8,387 nucleotides of DNA from Thermoplasmatales archaeon (lineage in GTDB: Archaea; Thermoplasmatota; Thermoplasmata; Thermoplasmatales; GCA-001856825), in contig JACWAC010000050.1 of assembly GCA_014874235.1 (NCBI GenBank), positions 1 through 8,387 on the forward strand. The letters run 5' to 3'. Under the pieces are notes generated by a model. The model searched no databases. It was not told where the DNA came from and was given only the letters and a program-made list of their open reading frames with translations. Shown piece by piece: positions 1 through 5,926 of this stretch. The stretch's first letter is position 1. Every line of letters begins with the position of its first letter. The position numbers and the translations under genes were made by a program.

Positions 1-50
1 GACCTCGTGCTTACCAAGCACGCGCACGTACCAGGCTGTGCTACGGTGGC
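1..50 (-). tRNA. tRNA-Thr: tRNA-Thr (anticodon GGU), 5' part, cut by window edge
   Basis: Read on the minus strand from 50 down to 1, the sequence folds as the 5' two thirds of a tRNA. It has a 7-nt acceptor strand GCCACCG, then U8 and A9, and a perfect 4-bp D stem GCAC/GUGC around a 10-nt D loop containing CCUGGU. A perfect 5-bp anticodon stem CGUGC/GCACG encloses the loop UUGGUAA. U33 is followed by GGU, the anticodon for ACC threonine codons. The first variable-loop bases follow. The T arm and the 3' acceptor strand lie outside the window, so the acceptor stem cannot be checked for pairing. No intron is seen at the usual position after base 37. Confidence 0.93.
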
Positions 51-73
51 ATTTTCGCACGTTATGATTATGT

Positions 74-81
74 CCTTTATA
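74..81 (-). promoter_or_regulatory. TATA box of tRNA-Thr
   Basis: On the minus strand the octamer TATAAAGG is preceded by a purine-rich BRE-like stretch, AAAAGAG. Its centre is about 27 nt upstream of the first base of the tRNA, the standard archaeal TATA-to-start distance for transcription beginning at or near the mature 5' end. Assignment is by position and motif only. Confidence 0.5.
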
Positions 82-111
82 CTCTTTTATGTTAGTGAAA
101 TCATCGAAAAC

Positions 112-119
112 GTAAATAG
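112..119 (+). promoter_or_regulatory. Candidate TATA/BRE promoter of the fixCX-etfBA operon
   Basis: GTAAATAG preceded by CGAAAAC resembles an archaeal TATA box with an upstream BRE. Its centre lies about 25 nt before the fixC ATG at 141, so a transcript from it would be leaderless or nearly so. That fits the weak SD context of fixC: GGAG sits only 2 nt from the ATG. An alternative is TTTATA at 76-81, read on the plus strand, which would give a leader of roughly 35 nt. An 11-bp inverted repeat, GAGAG-G-CTCTC, at 124-134 lies between the TATA element and the start and could be a small operator, but its significance is unknown. Confidence 0.35.
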
Positions 120-140
120 TTTTGAGAGGCTCTCGGAGCG

Positions 141-1430
141 ATGCCAGAATATGACGCTATAGTTGTTGGTGCAGGAAACGCTGGCTCGGCCGCAGCAATC
201 ACGATGGCGAGCAAAGGGTTAAGCGTTTTGCTGGTTGATCGATCCGATCCACCCGGAGCCAAAAATCTCTCCGGTGGAGTCCTGTGGGGAAATGACCTAT
301 CCCAAATACTACCTAAGTGGCAGAGCGAAGCTCCGCTTGAACGATTTATTCAAGACAAGAAAATCGGATTTCTAACAGAAAAGTCATCTATAGTCATCGA
401 TTTCAAAACAGAAATTTTCAAAGAGAACAAGGTTGGCTATACGGTCTTACGGTCAAAGTTTGATCCTTGGATGGCGAAGAAGGCAAGGGAAGCTGGTGCA
501 ACTGTCATTCCGGGAATAACTGTGGAATCACTTGCAATGAAAGATGGCAATATAGTTGGAGTTGTGGAATCGGGAGATATTATCACTTCAAATGTTGTGA
601 TACTAGCAGAAGGGATCAACCCCAGACTCGCAATAGAGGCAGGACTGAGAGAGCCTCTGCAGGATTGGGAAGTTTCCGTTGGAGTGAAAGAGATAATCAA
701 ACTGAGCCCGCAAAAGATAGAGGACAGGTTCAACCTGTCTTCCACATCGGGGATGGCTTCAGAGTACATATTGGGAAACCTGCAGGAATTGAATGTAGGT
801 GCCTTCTTCTACACGAACAAGGACAGCATCTCTCTCGGGATAGTTTCACCGATGGAACAGCTCAGGGAGAATGGCGTCACTCACACCTACGACATAATTG
901 AGCAGTTCAAGGAACATCCGTCGATCGCACCGCTCATCGACGGCGGAACTGTGGCGGAATACGGTGCCCATATGATACCCGAAGGGGGGCTTGACATGGT
1001 ACCCAAGATATTCGGCAACGGCTACATGATTGTTGGCGATGCCGCCGGTTTCGGGTTCAGCAACGGGCTGGTACTACAGGGGATGAACTATGCTTTCCTC
1101 TCAGGAATATTGGCGGGGGAGACAGCAATAGAAGCGAAAGCAAGGAATGATTACTCATCGAATGTTCTTGCCATGTACAGGGAGAAACTGGAGAACAGCT
1201 ATGTTCTCAAGGATTTGAAAACGTTCAAGGACATCCGGAAGGTCACCAACAACAGGAACATGTATACAACATATCCCAAGATGCTCGAAGGAATACTCCT
1301 CGAGATGCTTTGGGAGAGGGGCCAACCAAAGAAAAAAGTCAGGGACATATTGGGTTCCTGCGCTGCTGACCTGAAGATGAGCAAGCTAAAGACAGCTACG
1401 GACTTCTATTACATTTACAGGAGGATGTGA
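141..1430 (+). CDS. fixC: FixC/EtfC: ETF-quinone oxidoreductase flavoprotein
   Basis: FAD-dependent oxidoreductase that takes electrons from the EtfAB (FixAB) pair and passes them to quinone at the membrane surface, together with FixX. The 429-residue length is normal for FixC. Visible features are the Rossmann FAD motif GAGNAG at residues 10-15; the family-typical GAKNLSGGVLWG at 39-50; EYGAHMIPEGG at 273-283, in the region that contacts quinone in ETF-QO relatives; and the second FAD motif GDAAGF at 299-304, followed by SNGLVLQGMNYA. No signal peptide or transmembrane helix is evident, as expected for a monotopic protein. The Rossmann strand begins five residues after the ATG, which supports this start. 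The stop overlaps the possible GTG start of fixX, so the two are translationally linked. First gene of a four-gene operon. Confidence 0.94.
   Translation: MPEYDAIVVGAGNAGSAAAITMASKGLSVLLVDRSDPPGAKNLSGGVLWGNDLSQILPKWQSEAPLERFIQDKKIGFLTEKSSIVIDFKTEIFKENKVGYTVLRSKFDPWMAKKAREAGATVIPGITVESLAMKDGNIVGVVESGDIITSNVVILAEGINPRLAIEAGLREPLQDWEVSVGVKEIIKLSPQKIEDRFNLSSTSGMASEYILGNLQELNVGAFFYTNKDSISLGIVSPMEQLRENGVTHTYDIIEQFKEHPSIAPLIDGGTVAEYGAHMIPEGGLDMVPKIFGNGYMIVGDAAGFGFSNGLVLQGMNYAFLSGILAGETAIEAKARNDYSSNVLAMYREKLENSYVLKDLKTFKDIRKVTNNRNMYTTYPKMLEGILLEMLWERGQPKKKVRDILGSCAADLKMSKLKTATDFYYIYRRM
1420..1424 (+). promoter_or_regulatory. Shine-Dalgarno site of fixX, bearing on its start choice
   Basis: GGAGG lies inside the end of fixC. 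It is only 2 nt from the GTG at 1427 but 8 nt from the in-frame TTG at 1433. Spacing favours the TTG, which would shorten FixX by two residues. The GTG gives the longest frame and overlaps the fixC stop. Confidence 0.5.
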
Positions 1431-1705
1431 TCTTGGACATAAAGGAGAGGCTCGGAAAGACAAAATATGACATAGACAAGTCATATGCCCACATTACTGT
1501 TGACGACAGGATCTGCGAGAAGTGCCCTCACCACTTCTGCGTGATGGCATGCCCAGCACAGTGCTACACGATGCAGGATGGGAAGCTCAATTTCCAGTAC
1601 GAGGACTGTGTTGAATGTGGAACCTGCTCCGTCGCATGCGACCAGGGATCCGTAAAATGGAATTATCCGAAAGCTGGCAAGGGAGTCATTTACAAGTACG
1701 GGTGA
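1427..1705 (+). CDS. fixX: FixX/EtfX: ferredoxin-like iron-sulfur subunit
   Basis: Small iron-sulfur partner of FixC, relaying electrons between the FixC flavin and quinone. The protein is 92 residues from GTG 1427 (90 from TTG 1433), typical for FixX, and ends in the family-like VIYKYG. It has nine cysteines: C30-x2-C33-x4-C38-x3-C42-P, then C46, then C61-x2-C64-x2-C67-x3-C71. The two quartets could ligate two [4Fe-4S] clusters, whereas E. coli FixX keeps only part of the set. The CVECGTC segment is diagnostic of the family. The gene overlaps fixC by 4 bp and is followed after 6 bp by etfB. Its stop codon lies within the etfB SD sequence GGTGAT at 1701-1706. Identity is secure; the number of clusters is inferred from the cysteines. 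Confidence 0.92.
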   Translation: MILDIKERLGKTKYDIDKSYAHITVDDRICEKCPHHFCVMACPAQCYTMQDGKLNFQYEDCVECGTCSVACDQGSVKWNYPKAGKGVIYKYG

Positions 1706-1711
1706 TAAGAG

Positions 1712-2494
1712 ATGTTGAAAATTGCTGTTATGATTAAGCAGGTACCGGATAGCCAGGATATAAGCATAGATCCAGTCACCAAGACCCTGAACAGGAGCAT
1801 GGCCAGGAACGTGGTGAATCCTCCAGATGTCAACGCCACAGAAGCCGCGATTCAGCTGAAGGATAGGTATGGTGGAGAGATCACGGTGATTACGATGGGC
1901 CCACCTATGGCCGATACGGCACTCCTGCAACTAATGGGGATGGGCGCGGACAATGGAGTCCTTGTCACCGACAGGGTGTTCGCAGGGGCAGATACATGGC
2001 CCACTGCATTAACACTAGCATCAGTAGCGGACTATCTAGGCGGCTTTGATATTATAATCTGCGGTGAAGAGACGACAGACTCTTCAACAGGACACGTTGG
2101 TCCAGGGATTGCCGAGTTCTTGCAGTGTGAACAGGCAACATACGTTCACAAGGTGGAGTATCAGGATGGCTATTTCATCGTGAACAGAGATATCGAGGGT
2201 GCAGAAGAAACGATAAAGATAGGAAGTCCAGCCGTCATTACGATAACCCTGAACGCCAACGAACCAAGAAATCCAACCCTAAGGAGAAAGATAGAAGCGT
2301 ACAAGAAAGGCGTTCGACTAGTCACCAACAAGGAACTTCAGCTTGATCCAACCTGCATCGGTCTCAAGGGATCACCCACTATCGTAAAAGACATGAAAAC
2401 TGTTCCGGATCCAGTCAAGAATCCCTCAAAGCCAGGAATAGAGGAGTTGGACAAGATCGTGACAGTCCTGATGGAGAAGGGGGTGGTGAAATGA
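1712..2494 (+). CDS. etfB: Electron transfer flavoprotein beta subunit (EtfB/FixA)
   Basis: Small subunit of the EtfAB heterodimer, 260 residues and full length. The ETF beta fold is recognisable from the start (KIAVMIKQVPD, 3-13), NPPDVNATEAA (36-46), GADTWPTALTLA (92-103), the nucleotide-binding loop CGEETTDSSTGHVGPGIAEF (117-136), NEPRNPT (183-189) and GLKGSPT (217-223). In canonical ETFs this site binds AMP and reads like DDxNQTGQ. The VGP version and the GSPT segment are what I recall from bifurcating ETFs such as Acidaminococcus EtfB, where a second FAD occupies the site and receives hydride from NADH. The bifurcating assignment is therefore an inference. The SD sequence GGTGAT lies 5 nt before the ATG, overlapping the fixX stop. 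The 3' end overlaps etfA in an ATGA junction. Confidence 0.94.
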   Translation: MLKIAVMIKQVPDSQDISIDPVTKTLNRSMARNVVNPPDVNATEAAIQLKDRYGGEITVITMGPPMADTALLQLMGMGADNGVLVTDRVFAGADTWPTALTLASVADYLGGFDIIICGEETTDSSTGHVGPGIAEFLQCEQATYVHKVEYQDGYFIVNRDIEGAEETIKIGSPAVITITLNANEPRNPTLRRKIEAYKKGVRLVTNKELQLDPTCIGLKGSPTIVKDMKTVPDPVKNPSKPGIEELDKIVTVLMEKGVVK

Positions 2495-3558
2495 TTAAGA
2501 ACAAGTGTGCGACTCCTCCAGCAAATGTGGAAATCTACAAAGACCTGTGGATCTGGCTCGAACAGAATGATGGAGAACTTTCAAGAATTTCGCTGGAGAT
2601 GGCTGGCATGGGAAGGAAACTGGCGGACAAGTACAACGAGAGGCTCGTGGGAATTCTTCTTGCTGACGAGTCGGGAGAGAAGATGGCACAGGAAGCAATA
2701 GAGTATGGAGTCGACAAAGTAATATTTGCTAGGAATCAAGTCTACGGTCATTACAGGACCAGACCATATGCAGACATGATCGCTTCACTGATTGTTGAAA
2801 AGAAACCTAACTACTTCGTCATAGGGGCTACGCATAACGGAAGGGATCTCGCGTCAAGGATTGCAGTAAGAGTCAACACCGGTATCACTGCGGACTGTAC
2901 TGAGATAGACATTGACCCATCAAAGAAACTGCTCGAAGCCAGAAGACCTGCATTCGGTGGCGCAATTCTTGCAAACATACTTTGCAGCAAGCACAGGCCA
3001 CAGATGGCGAGTGCGAGACCTGGAATATTCAAACCTGGAGACAGGATGATAGGAAGGAATGGAGAGATAGAGAGGGTAGAGAGTAAAGTCAAGGAAGAAG
3101 AAGTAATCACGAAGCTCCTACAGATTGTAACAAGGGAAGAAGTGGACATTACGACGGCCGAAGTGGTAGTATGCGGTGGAATGGGTCTAGGAAAGAAAGA
3201 GGGATTCAAGATGCTGGAACAGCTTGCAAACGAGCTCGGGGGAATAGTTGCTGCATCAAGACCCACTGTCGATGCGGGATGGATCACGAGAGACAGGCAG
3301 GTTGGGCAGACGGGAAAGACCGTTCATCCAAAGCTTTACGTTGCTGTCGGAATATCCGGTGCCATCCAGCACGTAGCTGGAATGAAATCATCCGACTACA
3401 TAATATCTATAAACAAAGATGCAGCCGCTCCCATCGTGAAATATTCAGACGTTGCACTGATAGGAGACGCTTACGACATCGTTCCAAGATTCATCGAGAG
3501 TATCAAGAAGGGGAAACAGCAACTGAGAGAGGGAAAAATCGCGCTAACGAAAAAGTGA
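2491..3558 (+). CDS. etfA: Electron transfer flavoprotein alpha subunit (EtfA/FixB)
   Basis: Large ETF subunit of 355 residues, complete. It carries the electron-shuttling FAD that passes electrons to FixC. The N-terminal domain starts with DLWIWLEQNDGELSRISLE (18-36). The C-terminal FAD domain carries the ETF-alpha hallmarks: GGMGLG at 229-234; R257, PTVDAGW and VGQTG at 257-275; GISGAIQH at 287-294; and INKDAAAPI at 307-315 ahead of VPRF. The longer N-terminal domain resembles the FixB branch rather than the mitochondrial type. No inserted ferredoxin domain is present. The ATG overlaps the etfB stop (ATGA), implying coupled translation at fixed stoichiometry; a purine-rich GAAGGGGG lies 8 nt upstream. 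It is the last gene of the operon. No convincing stem-loop or T-tract terminator follows it. Confidence 0.95.
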   Translation: MIKNKCATPPANVEIYKDLWIWLEQNDGELSRISLEMAGMGRKLADKYNERLVGILLADESGEKMAQEAIEYGVDKVIFARNQVYGHYRTRPYADMIASLIVEKKPNYFVIGATHNGRDLASRIAVRVNTGITADCTEIDIDPSKKLLEARRPAFGGAILANILCSKHRPQMASARPGIFKPGDRMIGRNGEIERVESKVKEEEVITKLLQIVTREEVDITTAEVVVCGGMGLGKKEGFKMLEQLANELGGIVAASRPTVDAGWITRDRQVGQTGKTVHPKLYVAVGISGAIQHVAGMKSSDYIISINKDAAAPIVKYSDVALIGDAYDIVPRFIESIKKGKQQLREGKIALTKK

Positions 3559-3607
3559 ATGCACAAACCGTCAGGACACCGCGAGAACTGATAGCTAGTT
3601 GGGCAAT

Positions 3608-3617
3608 CGATATATCG
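3608..3617 (+). promoter_or_regulatory. Candidate TATA element upstream of the DNA glycosylase gene
   Basis: The perfect 10-bp palindrome CGATATATCG holds a TATATA core in the 90-odd bp between etfA and the glycosylase reading frame. Placed as an archaeal TATA box it predicts transcription starting near 3637-3642. The upstream bases are not a good BRE, and the palindrome could bind a regulator instead. The rest of the spacer (3559-3651) shows no supported gene. Confidence 0.3.
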
Positions 3618-3651
3618 GAACGAATGTTGCACACCTACGAAGTATCTACCA

Positions 3652-3729
3652 ATAGAGTCGGTCATCGCCCTTTTTCGGGTTCTGGCTCATAACTACGGTT
3701 TCGTCCACTGGTGGCCTGCAGATTCTCCC
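3652..3729 (+). other. Probable N-terminal coding extension of the DNA glycosylase, no canonical start codon
   Basis: The glycosylase frame stays open upstream of its first standard start codon (TTG 3730) back to a TAG at 3592-3594. The translation directly before 3730 reads ALFRVLAHNYGFVHWWPADS. This matches the conserved opening of archaeal endonuclease III-related proteins (a helix, then YG...WWPA.SP.E...GAILTQNT). No ATG, GTG or TTG occurs in this frame between 3595 and 3729. Candidates are a non-standard ATA at 3652, or the out-of-frame ATG at 3624 (MLHTYEVSTN...) joined by a one-base frameshift before about 3664. The 3652 boundary is a best guess. Confidence 0.6.
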
Positions 3730-4263
3730 TTGGAAGTAGCGGAAGGAGCCATCCTGACACAGAACACCAGCTGGAAAAATGCGGAAAGCGCCCTGAGGAG
3801 ATTGAAGGGTAAGACCGTAGATGAACTTTTAGACCACGACTCACTCGGGGACTTGATCAAGTCTGCTGGATTCTATGTGCAAAAGGAGAGATATCTCAGG
3901 GCGTTTCTGAGATATTACAGTTCCAAAATAGAGAGTCTGTCGTTGCCCACTGATGCCAGGAACGAACTCCTTGACTTGAAAGGTATCGGAAAAGAAACAT
4001 CTGACAGCATCGCACTGTATGCATTACATCAAAGAACGGTACCTGTGGACTCCTACACACTGAGACTCTTTAACAGATACCTTGGGACGGACTATTCTAT
4101 GACGGATTACGAAGAAATAAGGACCGCTCTGATTGGCGTATTCAATCAGGAACAGTTAATGGAATTTCATGCTCTCATAGATGAACACTGCAAGGAGGTG
4201 TGCAGGAAGTTCCCAAGATGTGACTCCTGCTCGATTAACGAAAACTGCTTGAGAAATTATTGA
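3730..4263 (+). CDS. HhH-GPD DNA glycosylase, endonuclease III-related (MagIII-like), [4Fe-4S]
   Basis: Base-excision repair glycosylase that flips out and removes damaged bases. From TTG 3730 the frame gives 177 residues, shorter than the usual 200-plus for the family; the missing start is accounted for by conserved coding sequence upstream. Seen here: GAILTQNTSW (6-15), the helix-hairpin-helix LKGIGKET (83-90), VPVDSYT with the likely catalytic aspartate D107, and a C-terminal iron-sulfur motif C158-x5-C164-x2-C167-x5-C173. Where bifunctional endonuclease III has the Schiff-base lysine (GVGRKT), this protein has Glu89 (GIGKET). It should therefore be a monofunctional glycosylase, as in Helicobacter MagIII, which removes 3-methyladenine. 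The substrate is not determined by sequence. The gene converges on aIF2 gamma with only 20 bp between stops, including TTTT and a run of seven G. Confidence 0.85.
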   Translation: MEVAEGAILTQNTSWKNAESALRRLKGKTVDELLDHDSLGDLIKSAGFYVQKERYLRAFLRYYSSKIESLSLPTDARNELLDLKGIGKETSDSIALYALHQRTVPVDSYTLRLFNRYLGTDYSMTDYEEIRTALIGVFNQEQLMEFHALIDEHCKEVCRKFPRCDSCSINENCLRNY

Positions 4264-4283
4264 TTTTAAGGGGGGGCATCGGG

Positions 4284-5507
4284 TCAGTTAACGGTACCGC
4301 TGCCTATCAGTCTCCACCTGTTTTGGATCTTTCTGCTAATTGCCACATTCTGCCCAGGAAGCACTATGATAGGGTACCTCAGGTCCGCTTCCATCAGGTC
4401 TCCCTTGGATTGAGTGACTAATGCAACCGTAACCGCGGTTGCAACATTCAATAGAAGAGTTTCACCCTTTATTATCCGGTCCACATTGAGCTCTTCAGAA
4501 CTTCCAACGACTTTTGTCAGGACGTTAGTCTTTAAGGATATCTTGAAGACCGGTTTTGGCAGAGTTCCCTTCAATCCAACCACCATTCCCACCAGGCTAT
4601 CCCCCTTCGTGAGGAAAGGATCCAACTTCGTTCCGATACCAACCAGACCCCCTGGTCCTTTTTCATTGAGAACAATGCTACCAGAAATTATTGACGAAAC
4701 CCTTGTTTGAATTGGAGTCCAGCTTTTTTTCCCCCCCTTCGTCACAGAGATCCCTGGGGAAATTTCTACTTCGTCACCCGTTTTGAATTTCCCTGACATG
4801 ATGGAACCGCCAACCACACCTCCCTGAAGGGAGTCAGGTTTCGCACCTGGTTTGTTGACGTCAAAGCTTCTTGCAATATACATCATCGCACTGCCATCGG
4901 TCTCAAACTTGCGCGTGGGAATTGAACGTTCGATTGCCTCCAGGAGAGAGTCAAGGTTCGCATTGTCAAGGGCACTCATAGGTATTATCGGAGCGTTCTC
5001 AGCGACAGTTCCCTTCACGAACTCCTTGATTTCGTTATAACTTTCCATTGCCCGTTCCTCCGTCACGAGATCTATCTTGTTCTGAACAATGACTATGTTC
5101 CTGATCCCGAGGAAGTTCAGTGCCATCAGGTGTTCCCTTGTCTGTGGTTTAGGACACTTCTCGTTTGCAGCGATGACCATGATCGCACCGTCCATTATGG
5201 CTGCACCGGAGAGCATCGTTGCCATCAGGCTCTCGTGTCCCGGCGAGTCCACAAAACTCACCACCCTGTCGAGCACTCCTCCCTTTCCGCAGTCCGAGGC
5301 GCTGATGGAATATCTTGTGGGGAATCCCTCGGGACACCTGTAGATCGGAGCGTCCGCGTAACCGAGTTTGATCGAAATACCTCTCTTTATCTCCTCAGAA
5401 AAATAATCGGTTTTGACTCCAGTCAGCAGTTTTGTCAAAGTGCTCTTGCCATGATCCACATGGCCCACCATTCCTATGTTGACTTCAGGTGGTCTTGGCA
5501 GCTTCAT
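4284..5507 (-). CDS. eif2g: Translation initiation factor aIF2 gamma subunit (GTPase)
   Basis: Core GTPase of archaeal initiation factor 2, which carries methionyl initiator tRNA to the small ribosomal subunit. It has 407 residues, the usual length. The GTP-binding domain has G1 GHVDHGKST (15-23), the switch region KRGISIKLGYAD (41-52), G3 DSPGH (87-91), G4 NKID (143-146) and G5 SAL (178-180). The EF-Tu-like domains II and III follow, with SFDVNKPG (214-221), GGVVGGSI (229-236) and GPGGLVGIGTKLDP (284-297). The zinc knuckle between switch 1 and G3 normally has two CxxC pairs but keeps only Cys58 and Cys73, so zinc binding is doubtful. The start is supported by an SD sequence GGGAG (5518-5514) 6 nt from the ATG and by the family opening PRPPEVNIG. 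The gene overlaps the end of S6e by 23 bp. A G7A7 homopolymer tract lies in its coding strand near residue 260. Confidence 0.96.
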   Translation of the reverse strand: MKLPRPPEVNIGMVGHVDHGKSTLTKLLTGVKTDYFSEEIKRGISIKLGYADAPIYRCPEGFPTRYSISASDCGKGGVLDRVVSFVDSPGHESLMATMLSGAAIMDGAIMVIAANEKCPKPQTREHLMALNFLGIRNIVIVQNKIDLVTEERAMESYNEIKEFVKGTVAENAPIIPMSALDNANLDSLLEAIERSIPTRKFETDGSAMMYIARSFDVNKPGAKPDSLQGGVVGGSIMSGKFKTGDEVEISPGISVTKGGKKSWTPIQTRVSSIISGSIVLNEKGPGGLVGIGTKLDPFLTKGDSLVGMVVGLKGTLPKPVFKISLKTNVLTKVVGSSEELNVDRIIKGETLLLNVATAVTVALVTQSKGDLMEADLRYPIIVLPGQNVAISRKIQNRWRLIGSGTVN

Positions 5508-5877
5508 TCGTTTCTCCCTTAGTCTCCTCTATCGTTCCCTCAATAACAGAGAAATTTACCTGAGAAATATCGTCACCTATCGTGTTACCCCTGATATTCT
5601 TCTTCTTTCGGAGCCCCTCCCGGGTCGAATTAAAGCCGGTGCCACCTGTGAGAAGTACCCTCTTCCTCCTCATTCCAGGGAAATCGTTTCTCATGGGGAA
5701 GCCGTCCTTGTCACTCCCCCCTGTTATCTTGAGTTTTGTGTTGCTGTAACCCAGTAGCGAACCGTCAAGCACTTCTCCTATCTTCTTTCCGTACAGGGCA
5801 CTCTGCCTATCCTCAGGCACTTCGAGTTGTCTCGTCTTCCCGTCGGAGGTAGAGATGACTGCCCTCATGGTAACCAT
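5485..5877 (-). CDS. rps6e: 30S ribosomal protein S6e
   Basis: Small-subunit ribosomal protein found in archaea and eukaryotes. It is 130 residues long, a normal archaeal size without the long eukaryotic phosphorylated tail. The S6e signature ITGGSDKDGFPM is at 51-62. It is followed by the basic RRKRVLLTGGTGF (70-82) and REGLRKKKNIRGNTI (86-100), the rRNA-binding core. The C-terminal 20 residues are Glu/Thr-rich and not conserved. The ATG at 5877 has an excellent SD sequence, GGTGAT (5890-5885), with 7-nt spacing; Met4 (5868) is a less likely alternative. Its 3' end overlaps the start of aIF2 gamma, so the two are co-transcribed and probably translationally coupled. S6e next to aIF2 gamma is an arrangement known in euryarchaea. 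Confidence 0.96.
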   Translation of the reverse strand: MVTMRAVISTSDGKTRQLEVPEDRQSALYGKKIGEVLDGSLLGYSNTKLKITGGSDKDGFPMRNDFPGMRRKRVLLTGGTGFNSTREGLRKKKNIRGNTIGDDISQVNFSVIEGTIEETKGETNEAAKTT

Positions 5878-5884
5878 TAGTTAT

Positions 5885-5890
5885 ATCACC
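5885..5890 (-). promoter_or_regulatory. Shine-Dalgarno site of rps6e
   Basis: GGTGAT on the minus strand, complementary to the conserved 3' end of archaeal 16S rRNA, sits 7 nt before the ATG at 5877. It selects this ATG over Met4. Confidence 0.7.
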
Positions 5891-5912
5891 GTTATAGCCG
5901 ATAGTTTGACGA

Positions 5913-5923
5913 CTCATAAAAAG
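5913..5923 (-). promoter_or_regulatory. TATA box of the rps6e-aIF2 gamma operon
   Basis: On the minus strand CTTTTTATGAG, preceded by the BRE-like CGAGAA, lies about 25-30 nt upstream of the region 5890-5895. Transcription from there would give a leader of about 15-20 nt containing the SD site. The motif and spacing fit a strong housekeeping promoter. Confidence 0.45.
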
Positions 5924-5926
5924 TTC

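Noticed and set aside
2811..3287. Long open frame on the minus strand opposite etfA, 158 codons
   Set aside because: The product is rich in Ser, Pro and Leu with no recognisable domain, and lies fully antisense to a strongly conserved gene. It is an echo of etfA codon bias.
3559..3591. Ten-codon ORF starting directly after the etfA stop (TGAATG)
   Set aside because: It is too short, has no conserved feature, and shows no SD of its own.
3585..3600. Possible hairpin after etfA (AACT...AGTT)
   Set aside because: Arms of only 4 bp with no following T run do not support a terminator.
3171..3692. Plus-strand frame overlapping the end of etfA and crossing the spacer
   Set aside because: The Arg-rich translation inside etfA is a shadow frame. 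Only its tail from ATG 3624 matters, as a possible frameshifted start of the glycosylase.
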